Below, piece after piece: positions 1 through 7,584 of a stretch of DNA of 35,764 nucleotides. The DNA lies in the NCBI GenBank assembly GCA_015228875.1, contig JADGCS010000011.1, positions 1 through 35,764 of the forward strand, given 5' to 3'. A model generated the notes under the pieces. It had not been told where the DNA came from, searched no databases, and worked only from the letters and a program-made list of their open reading frames with translations. Origin of the DNA: Deltaproteobacteria bacterium (GTDB lineage Bacteria > UBA10199 > JADGCS01). Numbering within the stretch: the first letter of the stretch is position 1; the number at the start of each line of letters is the position of its first letter. The translations under genes were made by a program, and so were the position numbers.

Positions 1-603
1 CAACTGACCATAGATACGCATGTCGATCGGCTGCACGCGGGAAATACCATCTGCAGAGGGGTAACTCGGTCCCAGATGGATCCTTTTAACCTTGACAAAA
101 AGCTGCAGCGGTTTTGAATAGGAGGGGGAGTTTGCAGCATACAGGGTGACAGGAACGCCCTGCCCCAGTATCTGCTTATCAAGTGCCTTATAAAAATAGG
201 CGGGGAGATTGGCGAGCTCCGCCAGTGTGTCGTCAAGCGCTGTGAGTGGCTCCGGCGGTGGCTGGGGGACAGAATTTTCTGCCTTGATTTTATCTTTTGC
301 TGCTGTCTTTGCCTTGGCGCCCTCCTTTGATTGTGCCTTTTCTTTGGTTTTATTTTTTTCTTTGTCTTGGCCCTCTGTTTCTTCATCAGGGGTCAGGTCA
401 ATTTCCTTTGAACCGTTGAGGAGCTTGAGTTCGGAGAGATCAAAGAGTGCAAATTCAATACTGTCATTGAGAACATAATCCCTCTCCAAAATTATTTTTT
501 GTGCCTCAAAAAATTCTACCGGCTTCTTTTTGGCGTAAACCCCGCCATGCAGGGCAAGACTTATAAACAAAACAGAAAGAGTAAAAAAAAGTAATCTGTG
601 CAT
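1..603 (-). CDS. Exported protein with Lys/Glu-rich linker, C-terminus outside the window
   Basis: The reading frame starts at 603 and runs off the left edge (about 201 residues seen). It opens with a signal peptide: a short basic start, a hydrophobic core (LLFFTLSVLFISLAL) and a probable cleavage site at VYA before KKK. There is no lipobox Cys, so the product is probably periplasmic. Residues about 70-110 are a low-complexity Lys/Glu/Ala stretch, followed by a Pro-rich patch and then a folded-looking segment (LPAYFYKAL, VPVTLYA). I do not recognise the family. No Shine-Dalgarno is present: the start codon directly follows the T-tract of an intrinsic terminator, so expression probably depends on read-through or SD-independent initiation. 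It is the fourth gene of a minus-strand cluster after UbiD, NfeD and SPFH genes. The start is supported by the signal peptide only. Confidence 0.7.
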   Translation of the reverse strand, partial: MHRLLFFTLSVLFISLALHGGVYAKKKPVEFFEAQKIILERDYVLNDSIEFALFDLSELKLLNGSKEIDLTPDEETEGQDKEKNKTKEKAQSKEGAKAKTAAKDKIKAENSVPQPPPEPLTALDDTLAELANLPAYFYKALDKQILGQGVPVTLYAANSPSYSKPLQLFVKVKRIHLGPSYPSADGISRVQPIDMRIYGQL

Positions 604-644
604 AAAAAAAGAAGGTCAAAAGAATCAGATCCTTTTGACCTTCT
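604..644 (-). terminator. Intrinsic terminator after the SPFH gene
   Basis: Read on the minus strand, a perfect 13-bp stem (AGAAGGTCAAAAG at 644-632 pairing with 622-610) with a 9-nt loop is followed by seven T (610-604). It lies between the SPFH stop codon (670) and the start of the next gene (603), and the T-tract touches that ATG. Confidence 0.85.
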
Positions 645-669
645 GCTCTTAAGAGTTGCATGAAACAAA

Positions 670-1602
670 TCAACCCGCTGTCGCCGTTCTATCTGGTTTG
701 ACCGTGTCAAACACCGACATCGCTGTGGCGATCATGCCGCTTAAGTTGCTGGTGCTCGCGGGAATAATCATTGTGTTGCTTGACCTGGCCATGCTGCCAA
801 ACTCCTTTATATATTCTTCGGCAACCCTGAGCTTGACCGCCTCCTGCCCACCGGGGAGACTGATGGATACGGCAATCTGCTTGATCCCGTTGGCAGTGGC
901 TGTCGCGACTGCAAGGATAGCCTCGGCCTGACCCTCGGCCTCGTTGATCTTTTTTTGTTTTTCTGCCTCGGAGTTTTTGATGACCTCTTGTTTTTGTCCA
1001 TCTGCGCGATTGATCTTGGCATCGCGGTCACCCTCGGAGACCAGAATCTGCGCGCGTTTTTCGCGCTCTGCCCTCATCTGTTTTTCCATGGCCTCGGTCA
1101 CATCCTTGGGAGGCGTAATGGATTTGATCTCGTACCTCAACACCTTGACGCCCCAGGCCTCGGTCGCCTGATCAATGGCCTCAACCACGGCGTTGTTAAT
1201 CTGCGAACGCTCCAGAAAAGTGCGGTCAAGTTCGATCTTGCCAATCTCGGAACGCATGGTTGTCTGCGCCAGTTGGATAATGGCAGTGTAATAATTGTTG
1301 ACCCCATATGACGCATCCTTGGGATCCATCACCCTGTAAAAAACAACGCCGTCAACCCCCACCTGAACGTTGTCTTTTGTAATGCAGATCTGTTCGGCAA
1401 TATCCATGACAATTTCCTTAAGGCTGTGCCTGTATTGAATTTTGTCCAAAAACGGGATCACGATGTGCAGACCGGCATGCAGCGTCGTGTGATACTTTCC
1501 GAGGCGTTCGACAACAAACGCGTGTTGCTGGGGGACAATCCTGATGGTTTTAAAGACCACAATGATACAGAAAATCACTATAAACGGGGCAAGATACAAC
1601 AT
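670..1602 (-). CDS. SPFH/stomatin-family membrane protein (QmcA/paraslipin type)
   Basis: This 310-residue SPFH (band 7) protein is anchored by an N-terminal membrane segment (residues about 2-20, APFIVIFCIIVVF). The SPFH domain follows (about 20-180), with the paraslipin-type stretches VVERLGKY, PFLDKIQYRHSLKE and LGITPP-like KSITPPKDV. A charged helical or coiled-coil region (about 180-260: MRAEREKRAQIL, AEGQAEAIL) then leads to a short C-terminal tail. Such proteins oligomerise at the inner membrane and organise microdomains or modulate membrane proteases. The start is supported by GAGGAG six bases upstream (1609-1614). It lies downstream of an NfeD gene, the partnership seen for this family in many bacteria, and is followed by an intrinsic terminator. 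The family call is firm; the exact cellular role is not known. Confidence 0.93.
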   Translation of the reverse strand: MLYLAPFIVIFCIIVVFKTIRIVPQQHAFVVERLGKYHTTLHAGLHIVIPFLDKIQYRHSLKEIVMDIAEQICITKDNVQVGVDGVVFYRVMDPKDASYGVNNYYTAIIQLAQTTMRSEIGKIELDRTFLERSQINNAVVEAIDQATEAWGVKVLRYEIKSITPPKDVTEAMEKQMRAEREKRAQILVSEGDRDAKINRADGQKQEVIKNSEAEKQKKINEAEGQAEAILAVATATANGIKQIAVSISLPGGQEAVKLRVAEEYIKEFGSMARSSNTMIIPASTSNLSGMIATAMSVFDTVKPDRTATAG

Positions 1603-1701
1603 AAGACACTCCTCTGTTGATGTTCTGGTTTTAAGGGAGACATGCAGTCAGCCCCATTTAAACCAGTGGTTGTTAAAAATCACACGCAGAAACCTGCTGT
1701 G

Positions 1702-2130
1702 TTATTTTGGGACCAGAATTAATCGAATACCTTCCACCTTTTTTATCACCGCATCATCACCTTTTTTAAGGTCTACAGGGGAATCGTTAAACGCCTTCCA
1801 GGGGCTTCCCCTGTACATGACAGAGCCGGTTTCTCCTGCAGGGATGTCTGCGGTCACAGTAATCACCTGGTCCTTGTCGATTTCGAGCTCTGTCTTTGAG
1901 GCAAGACTCCTCACTATTTTTTTTCTAAAGATAAGCGTACCGGCAAGGCCTGCGATCGCAAAAATAATCAGCTCTGTTGGTAGGTCTGCAAGTCCAAATA
2001 CTTTTATGACCGACACAATGAGAGCGGCTACACCAAAGAACAACAGAAAAAAAGTTGTGGTAAAAACTTCGATGACAATAAGGGCGATCCCCACGCAGGC
2101 CCAAATGATGGTTGGTGATATTTCTGGCAT
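1702..2130 (-). CDS. Short-form NfeD-like membrane protein
   Basis: This 142-residue protein has about three closely spaced hydrophobic segments in its first 70 residues (IIWACVGIALIVIEV, FFLLFFGVAALIV, LIIFAIAGLAGTLIF). A soluble C-terminal domain with the NfeD OB-fold signature follows (GETGSVMYRGSPWKA, DDAVIKKVEGIRLIL). It lacks the N-terminal ClpP-like protease domain of long NfeD proteins, so it is the short class (NfeD1b/YbbK-partner type). Short NfeD proteins act with an SPFH partner, and the SPFH gene begins 99 bases downstream on the same strand. The ribosome-binding site is weak. The family assignment is confident; the process it serves is an inference. Confidence 0.9.
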   Translation of the reverse strand: MPEISPTIIWACVGIALIVIEVFTTTFFLLFFGVAALIVSVIKVFGLADLPTELIIFAIAGLAGTLIFRKKIVRSLASKTELEIDKDQVITVTADIPAGETGSVMYRGSPWKAFNDSPVDLKKGDDAVIKKVEGIRLILVPK

Positions 2131-2207
2131 CGTCGTTAAAGCAGGCAGTTTTCAAAAGACAGGGGCTCTGTGTGTCAAGTCCCTGCCCTTCAATGACTGA
2201 CAGCCTT

Positions 2208-3980
2208 TTAAAGTCCGTATTTACCAAGCACCGACCCCAATTTTTTTATGATCGTGGGATCAGGTTCGAGGGGGGCCGGATACCATGGTTTCATGCGACA
2301 ATCAATGACGATCGGTGTTTTAAGACCGATATGAAAACGGTGCACAATCGTTTTTTTTGCGTAGATATCTGCCGCGGGCTCAAACCTTGTAAAAATATGC
2401 CATAAAAAATCCTGTGTGGACAGAGCGGCTGCCTTTGCAGAATCGACAAGAAAAACAATGGGCCAGTCGCTCAAGGCCTTTTCTTTGGCAAGCATTTCGG
2501 GAATACCGTCGTTTTTTTCAAATTTTTTTCCCGAGACCACAAGGGCCCCTGCGCAAAAAACATGGATGTCTGTAATGTGGGGTGTCTCCAGGGCACCTTG
2601 AAACTCACGGGGGAGTGTGCGTGCCGGTGCGCCGAGTCCCAGAAAAATGGCCTTTGACCCCTCGTTTACTTTTGGGCCCGTGTAATCCAGGGAATCCTGC
2701 GATATGTTTGATAACACAAATAAGTCTGTTGAAAAATCGATGCGCTCTAAAATGATTTGAAAGAAAGATTTAAAATCCCTGACATCACAGGGCTGATCTG
2801 TGACCATCAGCACCTTGGACAGGCCAAGCTGCCCTTCGCCCAGTATCCTTAAAGCGGTGGAAAGGGCCTCCCTGGGATAACGATCATTAACAACGGCAAC
2901 TGCCAGTGAGTGTACCCCTGATTCTTCGAAGGCCCAGAGGTCCTTGACCTGCGGCATCACCATGTGAATGAGCGGTTTTAAAAGATCCTGAAGATAACAA
3001 GTGATGTAGTGATCTTCCTGCGGGGGCCTGCCAACAACAGTTGCAGGGTAAATAGCATTTTTTCTGTGAAAAATTTGTTTCACCCTGACAAACGGGTAAT
3101 CGTGCCTTTGCGAGTAATACCCGTAATGATCCCCAAAGGGCCCCTCTGCCCTCCGGTCGTATGGCGGTATCTCGCCCGTGATCATAAAATCGGCATCTGC
3201 GAGGATGGGGAGCGGGCTTAAGTTGTTGTCCCTGCACTGCCTGATGCGACTACCCGAAATAAAGGAGGCCAGGAGCAATTCGCTCACCCCCTCCGGCAAA
3301 GGGGCTATGGCCGCAAGGATCAGCGATGGCGGTCCTCCAATATATATGTGAACAGGGAGGGGCTGACTTTTTTGTTCGGCCTCGTAGTAATGAAAGCCCC
3401 CGCCGCGATGGATTTGAATGTGCATGCCGCATTCGTGGCTGTTAAAGATCTGGATGCGGTACATGCCAAGGTTGGCCCTGCCTGTAACCGGGCTTTGTGT
3501 GTAAACAAGCGGCAGTGTGATAAAGGCGCCGCCATCATTTGGCCAGCAATGTATTTGAGGCAGTTTTGTTAAGTCGGCATTTGTGATCTCGCTGGACAGG
3601 ACATCTGCGCTGCGCACATTTTTACAGCCAACCTTAAGGGCCTCTACAGCGAGGTTTCTGGCACGCCACATTTTTCCGATCGACATCGGGAAGAGTGTGT
3701 CTATCGTCTGTTTAAGGGTGTTAAGTAAATCAACAGGCCTCGTTGAAAAGGCAAGCTCAATCCTTTTGCGCGAACCAAACAAATTGGTAGCGACTTTAAA
3801 ATTGGTCCCCTTGACGCGATTAAAGAGCAATGCCTTGCCATTTTGGGCAACAACGCGTCTCTGAATCTCGGCAAGTTCGAGGTAGGGGTCTATCTCTTCA
3901 TCGATCTCGAGGAGTTCGTCTTCTTTTTTGAGGAGCGCAACAAGTGCGGCGGTACTCTTAATATGTGTGGAGGTCCCCAT
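2208..3980 (-). CDS. ubiD: UbiD-family prenylated-FMN decarboxylase
   Basis: This 590-residue member of the UbiD family performs non-oxidative decarboxylation of aromatic or polyprenyl-aromatic acids using prenylated FMN and a divalent metal. Family landmarks are NLGMYRIQIF followed by HIQIHRGGGFHY (about residues 170-200), and AEGPFGDHYGYY with HRKNAIYPATVVGRPP (about 280-315), which carry the conserved acidic and arginine positions. At 590 residues it is longer than E. coli UbiD (about 500). It is nearer the long homologues annotated in futalosine-pathway menaquinone synthesis, so quinone biosynthesis is likely, but ubiquinone versus menaquinone cannot be decided here. No UbiX (the prenyltransferase that makes the cofactor) is in the window. 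It is the first gene of the minus-strand cluster, 77 bases upstream of the NfeD gene, and divergent from the gene at 4116. There is no strong Shine-Dalgarno, so the start is the longest plausible one. Confidence 0.9.
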   Translation of the reverse strand: MGTSTHIKSTAALVALLKKEDELLEIDEEIDPYLELAEIQRRVVAQNGKALLFNRVKGTNFKVATNLFGSRKRIELAFSTRPVDLLNTLKQTIDTLFPMSIGKMWRARNLAVEALKVGCKNVRSADVLSSEITNADLTKLPQIHCWPNDGGAFITLPLVYTQSPVTGRANLGMYRIQIFNSHECGMHIQIHRGGGFHYYEAEQKSQPLPVHIYIGGPPSLILAAIAPLPEGVSELLLASFISGSRIRQCRDNNLSPLPILADADFMITGEIPPYDRRAEGPFGDHYGYYSQRHDYPFVRVKQIFHRKNAIYPATVVGRPPQEDHYITCYLQDLLKPLIHMVMPQVKDLWAFEESGVHSLAVAVVNDRYPREALSTALRILGEGQLGLSKVLMVTDQPCDVRDFKSFFQIILERIDFSTDLFVLSNISQDSLDYTGPKVNEGSKAIFLGLGAPARTLPREFQGALETPHITDIHVFCAGALVVSGKKFEKNDGIPEMLAKEKALSDWPIVFLVDSAKAAALSTQDFLWHIFTRFEPAADIYAKKTIVHRFHIGLKTPIVIDCRMKPWYPAPLEPDPTIIKKLGSVLGKYGL

Positions 3981-4021
3981 ATCGAGCGGTTTGAATATCT
4001 CACGGTCACATCTTCGTCAAA

Positions 4022-4035
4022 CGACAAGATTGTCG
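4022..4035. promoter_or_regulatory. Dyad in the divergent ubiD/4116 intergenic region
   Basis: A perfect inverted repeat, CGACAA-GA-TTGTCG, lies between the two divergent start codons (3980 and 4116). Its size and position suit a repressor or activator half-site pair, but no regulator is known for it. Confidence 0.35.
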
Positions 4036-4066
4036 CATTCCCCCAACAAGGAAATTCAAGTCCGGA

Positions 4067-4095
4067 TTGACCATCTCCCTTTAAAAGATTAGTGT
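4067..4095 (+). promoter_or_regulatory. Candidate sigma-70 promoter for the gene at 4116
   Basis: TTGACC (5 of 6 to the -35 consensus) and TAGTGT (3 of 6 to the -10) are separated by 17 bases. The predicted transcription start is near 4102, just before the CGGAG Shine-Dalgarno at 4105-4109. The weak -10 keeps confidence low. Confidence 0.35.
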
Positions 4096-4115
4096 AGGAA
4101 AAAACGGAGCCCACA

Positions 4116-4802
4116 ATGATTACCAGTCCCATGGATTACATGAACGAGGTCAAGGCAAAGAAACAGGTTGTCGGGACCTGGGGCTTTAACTCCAACATGG
4201 ATTTTTCAAGGACAAGTTCGGAAGAAACCAACGTGTGGTTTTTCGAACAGGTCTTTAATTTTCTGAGGGCTTTTTTTGGACTGGTGATGCCTGACAATAT
4301 GGAAGTCATCACCTACAACGCAAACAAACACATCAAAAAACAGGGGCTGGATCAACAGACCTTTCTGGATGAACTCATGCTTGTCATGAAGGGCTTAAAA
4401 GAACCCATCTGGACGTTCCGACTCAACTTAAACATTGTTGGATTTATCCGCAGTCACTACGACCCCGACAACCCAATCCGTGTACAGATACAGGAGCCCA
4501 GTGCCTTTATCGCCTGGGGCGGTCCCGATGAGACCGGGTTTCAGAACTTTTCAATCAGTTACAACCTGTTCAGTTCAAGCACCTTAAAGGGTTCTGACGA
4601 AATGCTCTGGACAGTCAATCAACCCCTGCTCGAAAAAGGGCTCAAAAAGTGGGAGATGCAAACTGGCAGAAGGATTGCTGCGGTTCAATCTAATGCCGAG
4701 GCACGAGGTGGCAGGGCCACGCAGTATGGATTTAGAAAGCCCCTGGTTAAAAGGCGCAGGACCCCCGATACAGCCACAAGACCCCCCCCCGGCCCGCGCT
4801 AG
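4116..4802 (+). CDS. Unrecognised cytoplasmic protein with basic, Pro-rich tail
   Basis: This 228-residue protein belongs to no family I recognise. There is no signal peptide or membrane segment. Residues 1-180 look like a folded aromatic-rich domain (TWGFNSNMDFS, FFEQVFNFLRAFFGLV, WTFRLNLNIVGFI, AFIAWGGPDETGF). The last 35 residues are basic and Pro-rich (RKPLVKRRR, TRPPPGPR) and look disordered. The start has a good CGGAG six bases upstream. It stands alone: divergent from ubiD and separated by 245 bases from the next sigma-54 promoter. A run of nine C (4782-4790) encodes the PPP of the tail, and a slip there would change the C-terminus. Coding is supported by length, codon pattern and ribosome-binding site; the function is unknown. 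Confidence 0.75.
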   Translation: MITSPMDYMNEVKAKKQVVGTWGFNSNMDFSRTSSEETNVWFFEQVFNFLRAFFGLVMPDNMEVITYNANKHIKKQGLDQQTFLDELMLVMKGLKEPIWTFRLNLNIVGFIRSHYDPDNPIRVQIQEPSAFIAWGGPDETGFQNFSISYNLFSSSTLKGSDEMLWTVNQPLLEKGLKKWEMQTGRRIAAVQSNAEARGGRATQYGFRKPLVKRRRTPDTATRPPPGPR

Positions 4803-5047
4803 TTTTCATAAATTCATAACATCCCATCAATCGTCGCTTTCACAACACACAACAGGATGAAAAATCTATTAACACGGCAATCTGTTTTATCTGTTTGATA
4901 TTACAGATGATTTTCAAAATGGTAAAAACGAACTTATCATTTAGATAAAAAGTTACGAAATGAGAAAAAACTGCCGGCGGGTCGCAATTCTCATAATTAA
5001 CAAAACGAATAATATCATGACGTTAGAAAAATATTGTTTTTTCTGAT

Positions 5048-5064
5048 TTGGCACGAATTCTGCT
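5048..5064 (+). promoter_or_regulatory. Sigma-54 promoter (-24/-12) of the flhF-fliA unit
   Basis: TTGGCACGAATTCTGCT matches the sigma-54 consensus YTGGCACGRNNNTTGCW at all but one constrained position. The invariant GG (5050-5051) and GC (5062-5063) are exactly 10 bases apart. The predicted transcription start is near 5075, about 70 bases before the first gene. Sigma-54 control of mid-class flagellar genes is common in polar-flagellated Gram-negatives. Transcription would need an enhancer-binding activator, which is not in the window. Confidence 0.82.
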
Positions 5065-5066
5065 AC

Positions 5067-5094
5067 AGTAGAAATATGTAAGTAGAAATATGTA
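5067..5094 (+). repeat. Tandem 14-bp duplication at the predicted transcription start
   Basis: AGTAGAAATATGTA occurs twice back to back (5067-5080 and 5081-5094), starting three bases after the sigma-54 -12 element. It covers the expected transcription start site and early leader. Confidence 0.9.
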
Positions 5095-5144
5095 TGAGAT
5101 GATGTGGATGGTCAGCTGGTTTTAAATAATAATGAGCGCAAACC

Positions 5145-5555
5145 ATGCAGGGGGGTCAGAGACACTTTCTTTCATGGTGCGATAACACAATCGTGGATAA
5201 ACAGGAATACATATTCAAATCGTTTCGTAAACGCGGTCGAAGACCAAAGATGATCAAGCCCGTCGACCTCGATTACATCCATCAAAAAGACGGGTATTAC
5301 GATGGCAAGATATTTTTCTCGTTTGACAAGGTCACCTACACCTTTGTTGATAATGAAGAGGTCGTTGTCCTGCACTACGACAGTGTCAAGAACAGCCTTT
5401 TCTTAAAGGGCCACAAGATTGTTTCGCTAAACCAGCACCCTGACCTCGAACTCTACTTGTCAAAATTTAAAAAATGTCTGATAGAAAATTCCAAGACAGA
5501 AAAATTTGTCAAACCATTTGATGCCGTTATTTCAAGTCTCTGTCGTGCCAATTAA
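5145..5555 (+). CDS. Unrecognised small protein, first gene of the flagellar unit
   Basis: The protein is up to 136 residues, soluble and not recognised. The core (about residue 36 on) shows alternating beta-like segments (GYYDGKIFFSFDKVTYTFV, EEVVVLHYDSVKNSLFL), then a helical C-terminus (DLELYLSKFKKCL). The N-terminal 35 residues are basic (FRKRGRRPK). The start is uncertain: the ATG at 5145 has no Shine-Dalgarno, and GTG 5193 or ATG 5250 are alternatives. It is the first gene after the sigma-54 promoter and ends 11 bases before the next gene, so it probably belongs with the flhF/fliA transcript. A flagellar role is inferred from position only. Confidence 0.65.
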   Translation: MQGGQRHFLSWCDNTIVDKQEYIFKSFRKRGRRPKMIKPVDLDYIHQKDGYYDGKIFFSFDKVTYTFVDNEEVVVLHYDSVKNSLFLKGHKIVSLNQHPDLELYLSKFKKCLIENSKTEKFVKPFDAVISSLCRAN

Positions 5556-5566
5556 TTCTGCCCCGC

Positions 5567-6226
5567 ATGGAAATCAAACCCATCAAAAAAATAAAATCAG
5601 TCGGGCAGGAGCGGATTTCTCCGGACAACTATCTCAAACGCATCCCCTTTAATACGCCACTGACCAGCTCAAACAGACAGACTGTCGCCTTTGTCAATCA
5701 CAGGCTTTACTTTGAGGGAAAAGAGATGGGAGAGGCCATCAACGCATGCATGCAAAATACCCCTCATCACCTGTCGCAAATGGCGGCAGAGCTGGAAGCC
5801 TTTAAAGAGGCGTGCCTTAAAAAAAGAAAAAATAAAAAAAACAAGCGGGGTCTTTTGGGTATTTTAAGCACCAACCCTGAAGGCTACGACGAAGACGAAC
5901 TCGCGGTCATCTTTGCGCTCAGTGATGCCTACATAAAAAAAATCAGCGATCTTATCAAAAAAAGGTACGATGAGACCAAAGACGGGATCAACCTTGTCTT
6001 TGACGAGAATGCACAGCTCATCATCAACTCGATGAACATCCATGCGTTTGTAGATCAGTGCCGGGCGAGCCCCAATCCTAAATCCCTGCTTTTTTTAAAA
6101 GGTGTCCGCTCCCGCCTCGCCCATGTGTTGGAAAACAAGGTCAGCAGCAGAAACTACGAGCGCATCAGGGATGTGATTTTGGAACTCTTTAAAGAGATTG
6201 ACGAGATCCTTGGAAAAGGGGGGTAA
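5567..6226 (+). CDS. Unrecognised charged helical protein in the flagellar unit
   Basis: This 219-residue soluble protein has no recognised domain. It is rich in charge and mostly helical in appearance, with a Lys-rich patch (KKRKNKKNKRG, residues about 85-95) in the middle and a helical C-terminal half (ALSDAYIKKISDLIKKRYDE, YERIRDVILELFKEIDEIL). It starts 11 bases after the preceding gene with no purine-rich Shine-Dalgarno, which suggests translational coupling. The order unknown-unknown-flhF-fliA is unusual, since flhB/flhA or motility genes often sit here. A flagellar assembly or localisation role is possible but rests on context alone. Confidence 0.75.
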   Translation: MEIKPIKKIKSVGQERISPDNYLKRIPFNTPLTSSNRQTVAFVNHRLYFEGKEMGEAINACMQNTPHHLSQMAAELEAFKEACLKKRKNKKNKRGLLGILSTNPEGYDEDELAVIFALSDAYIKKISDLIKKRYDETKDGINLVFDENAQLIINSMNIHAFVDQCRASPNPKSLLFLKGVRSRLAHVLENKVSSRNYERIRDVILELFKEIDEILGKGG

Positions 6227-6272
6227 TTTCTCCCCCGTCACCCTCAACCATAAGATCACCCCCCCAACGAAT

Positions 6273-6289
6273 CCGGCACAGCAATGGCC
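6273..6289 (+). promoter_or_regulatory. Weak sigma-54-like element upstream of flhF
   Basis: CCGGCACAGCAATGGCC has the GG-N10-GC spacing and the GGCAC core but lacks the TTGC of the -12 element. It could be an internal promoter 78 bases before flhF, or chance. Confidence 0.25.
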
Positions 6290-6342
6290 TGTGTTAAGGT
6301 AGCATCTGACCGGCAATAAAAAATCTTAGAATTTTTAAGCGG

Positions 6343-6363
6343 TTGGTGGTATAGCCCCACCAG
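6343..6363 (+). promoter_or_regulatory. flhF: Hairpin directly before the flhF start codon
   Basis: TTGGTGG (6343-6349) pairs with CCACCAG (6357-6363) around a 7-nt loop, ending three bases before the flhF ATG (6367). No Shine-Dalgarno is present. The hairpin occupies the ribosome-binding region and may restrain flhF translation. Confidence 0.45.
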
Positions 6364-6366
6364 AAT

Positions 6367-7584
6367 ATGATTACCAAAAAATACCTGTCCGAATCCCTTT
6401 CCGAGGCGATTGAAACCATCAAGAAAGAAATGGGACAAAAGGCATCGATTACGGCTACGCGAACCCTAAAAGTCAAAAAGGGGTTTTTGCGTTCCGCAAA
6501 AAAATGCATCGAAGTCACTGCAAAGGTCGATGAATCATACCTTACCCGGGAACAACTGGTGATGCTTGGGGCAGAGGTGGATCTGGTGGGAGAGAAAAAA
6601 ATGCCAGACCCTTCAGACGGCGTCCGGGTGAGTTTGTCCAAAGAAGCCCGTGAACAGGCCCACAAAGCGCAACAGCAGGAACAAATAGAAAGGGCAGATC
6701 ATTTTAAAAAGGAGATAGAAAAAGAAGCAGCAGAAATTGCAAACAACACGCCAGAACCACAAGCGGAAACAACAGCACAACCCCCGCCTGTCAAGGACAA
6801 ACCCGTGCAGGAAGAAACACAAGAGATCCTTGCCGGTATCGATGCCCTGCTTAAGGAGCAGGGGATTGCAGATGATCTGATAGCCCTCTGGCATCATCAT
6901 TTTAAAAAAATGTCTCAGGGTTTGTCTCAGGATGATCTGCTTAACGAATGTGTTGGTTTTTTTCTGGATCGTTTTATTCCGTTTGAAACAAACCTCCCCA
7001 AAATAGCGAGTTTTGGAGGTCCGGCGGGCTCCGGCAAGACATCACTGGTCTTAAAACTGGCCTTTCTCATAAAAAAACAAAAGAAAAAAGTAGCCATATT
7101 TACCCTGGACGGCAATCTTGGTGTCATCGAGCAAATGAAACAGGCTGCGTCAAAAATGGATTGCCCCCTCTGTGTGATCTATCAAATCAGGTCTTTCCAA
7201 AATGCCCTTAAAGAGTATGGCGATTACGATCACATACTTATCGACACGGCCTCTGTCTCGGCCAAAGAGACACAAGAGATAGAGGCCCTGCAAAAGCGGC
7301 TTGTCCAGATGGAGGCACCGTCGTTTGTTGTTCTTTCCGCCCGCGATATCGACAACGAAAGAACCGTAAAACTTTTTAAAAACTTTGAGGTGCTGGGTCT
7401 TAATTTTACGAGGATTGACGAGCTTTACACGGCGGGTATAGTGTACAACCTACTGCATAAAGCAAGACTCCCCGTGGCTTATTTTGGGATCGGCACAAAA
7501 ATAGACGAAGACATAGAAACGGCGAGCGGTGAGCGTCTGGTGTCCGTTCTCTTTGGTTTGCAGGACGATGGACAGATGGGATGA
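6367..7584 (+). CDS. flhF: FlhF, SRP-type GTPase for flagellar placement, with divergent G motifs
   Basis: This 405-residue FlhF has the standard three parts. There is an N-terminal B-type region (MITKKYLSESLSEAIETIKKE matches the FlhF start pattern), a Gln/Glu/Pro-rich variable linker (about 95-150), and an NG domain with a P-loop GPAGSGKTS at about 218-226. FlhF is an SRP-family GTPase that sets flagellum site and number at the pole. The G1 P-loop is intact, but G2 is LDGNLGVIEQM where DTYRxxAxEQL is usual, G3 is IDTAS where DTAGR is usual, and G4 is TRIDE instead of TKLDE. GTP hydrolysis may therefore be weakened. The tail (YFGIGTKIDEDIETA) fits the family. fliA overlaps its 3' end, and flhG, usually between them, is missing. 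Confidence 0.9.
   Translation: MITKKYLSESLSEAIETIKKEMGQKASITATRTLKVKKGFLRSAKKCIEVTAKVDESYLTREQLVMLGAEVDLVGEKKMPDPSDGVRVSLSKEAREQAHKAQQQEQIERADHFKKEIEKEAAEIANNTPEPQAETTAQPPPVKDKPVQEETQEILAGIDALLKEQGIADDLIALWHHHFKKMSQGLSQDDLLNECVGFFLDRFIPFETNLPKIASFGGPAGSGKTSLVLKLAFLIKKQKKKVAIFTLDGNLGVIEQMKQAASKMDCPLCVIYQIRSFQNALKEYGDYDHILIDTASVSAKETQEIEALQKRLVQMEAPSFVVLSARDIDNERTVKLFKNFEVLGLNFTRIDELYTAGIVYNLLHKARLPVAYFGIGTKIDEDIETASGERLVSVLFGLQDDGQMG

Larger units (their letters stand above)
4803..5144. other. AT-rich intergenic region upstream of the flagellar unit
   Basis: This 342-base gap has no convincing open reading frame. It holds a weak 6-bp hairpin (ATCTGT/ACAGAT, 4889-4908), a strong sigma-54 promoter (5048-5064) and a tandem 14-bp repeat at the predicted transcription start (5067-5094). 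I see no good intrinsic terminator for the gene ending at 4802. Confidence 0.6.

Noticed and set aside
1544-2200. 218-codon plus-strand ORF over the NfeD region
   Set aside because: It is antisense to the NfeD and SPFH genes, which have clear family motifs.
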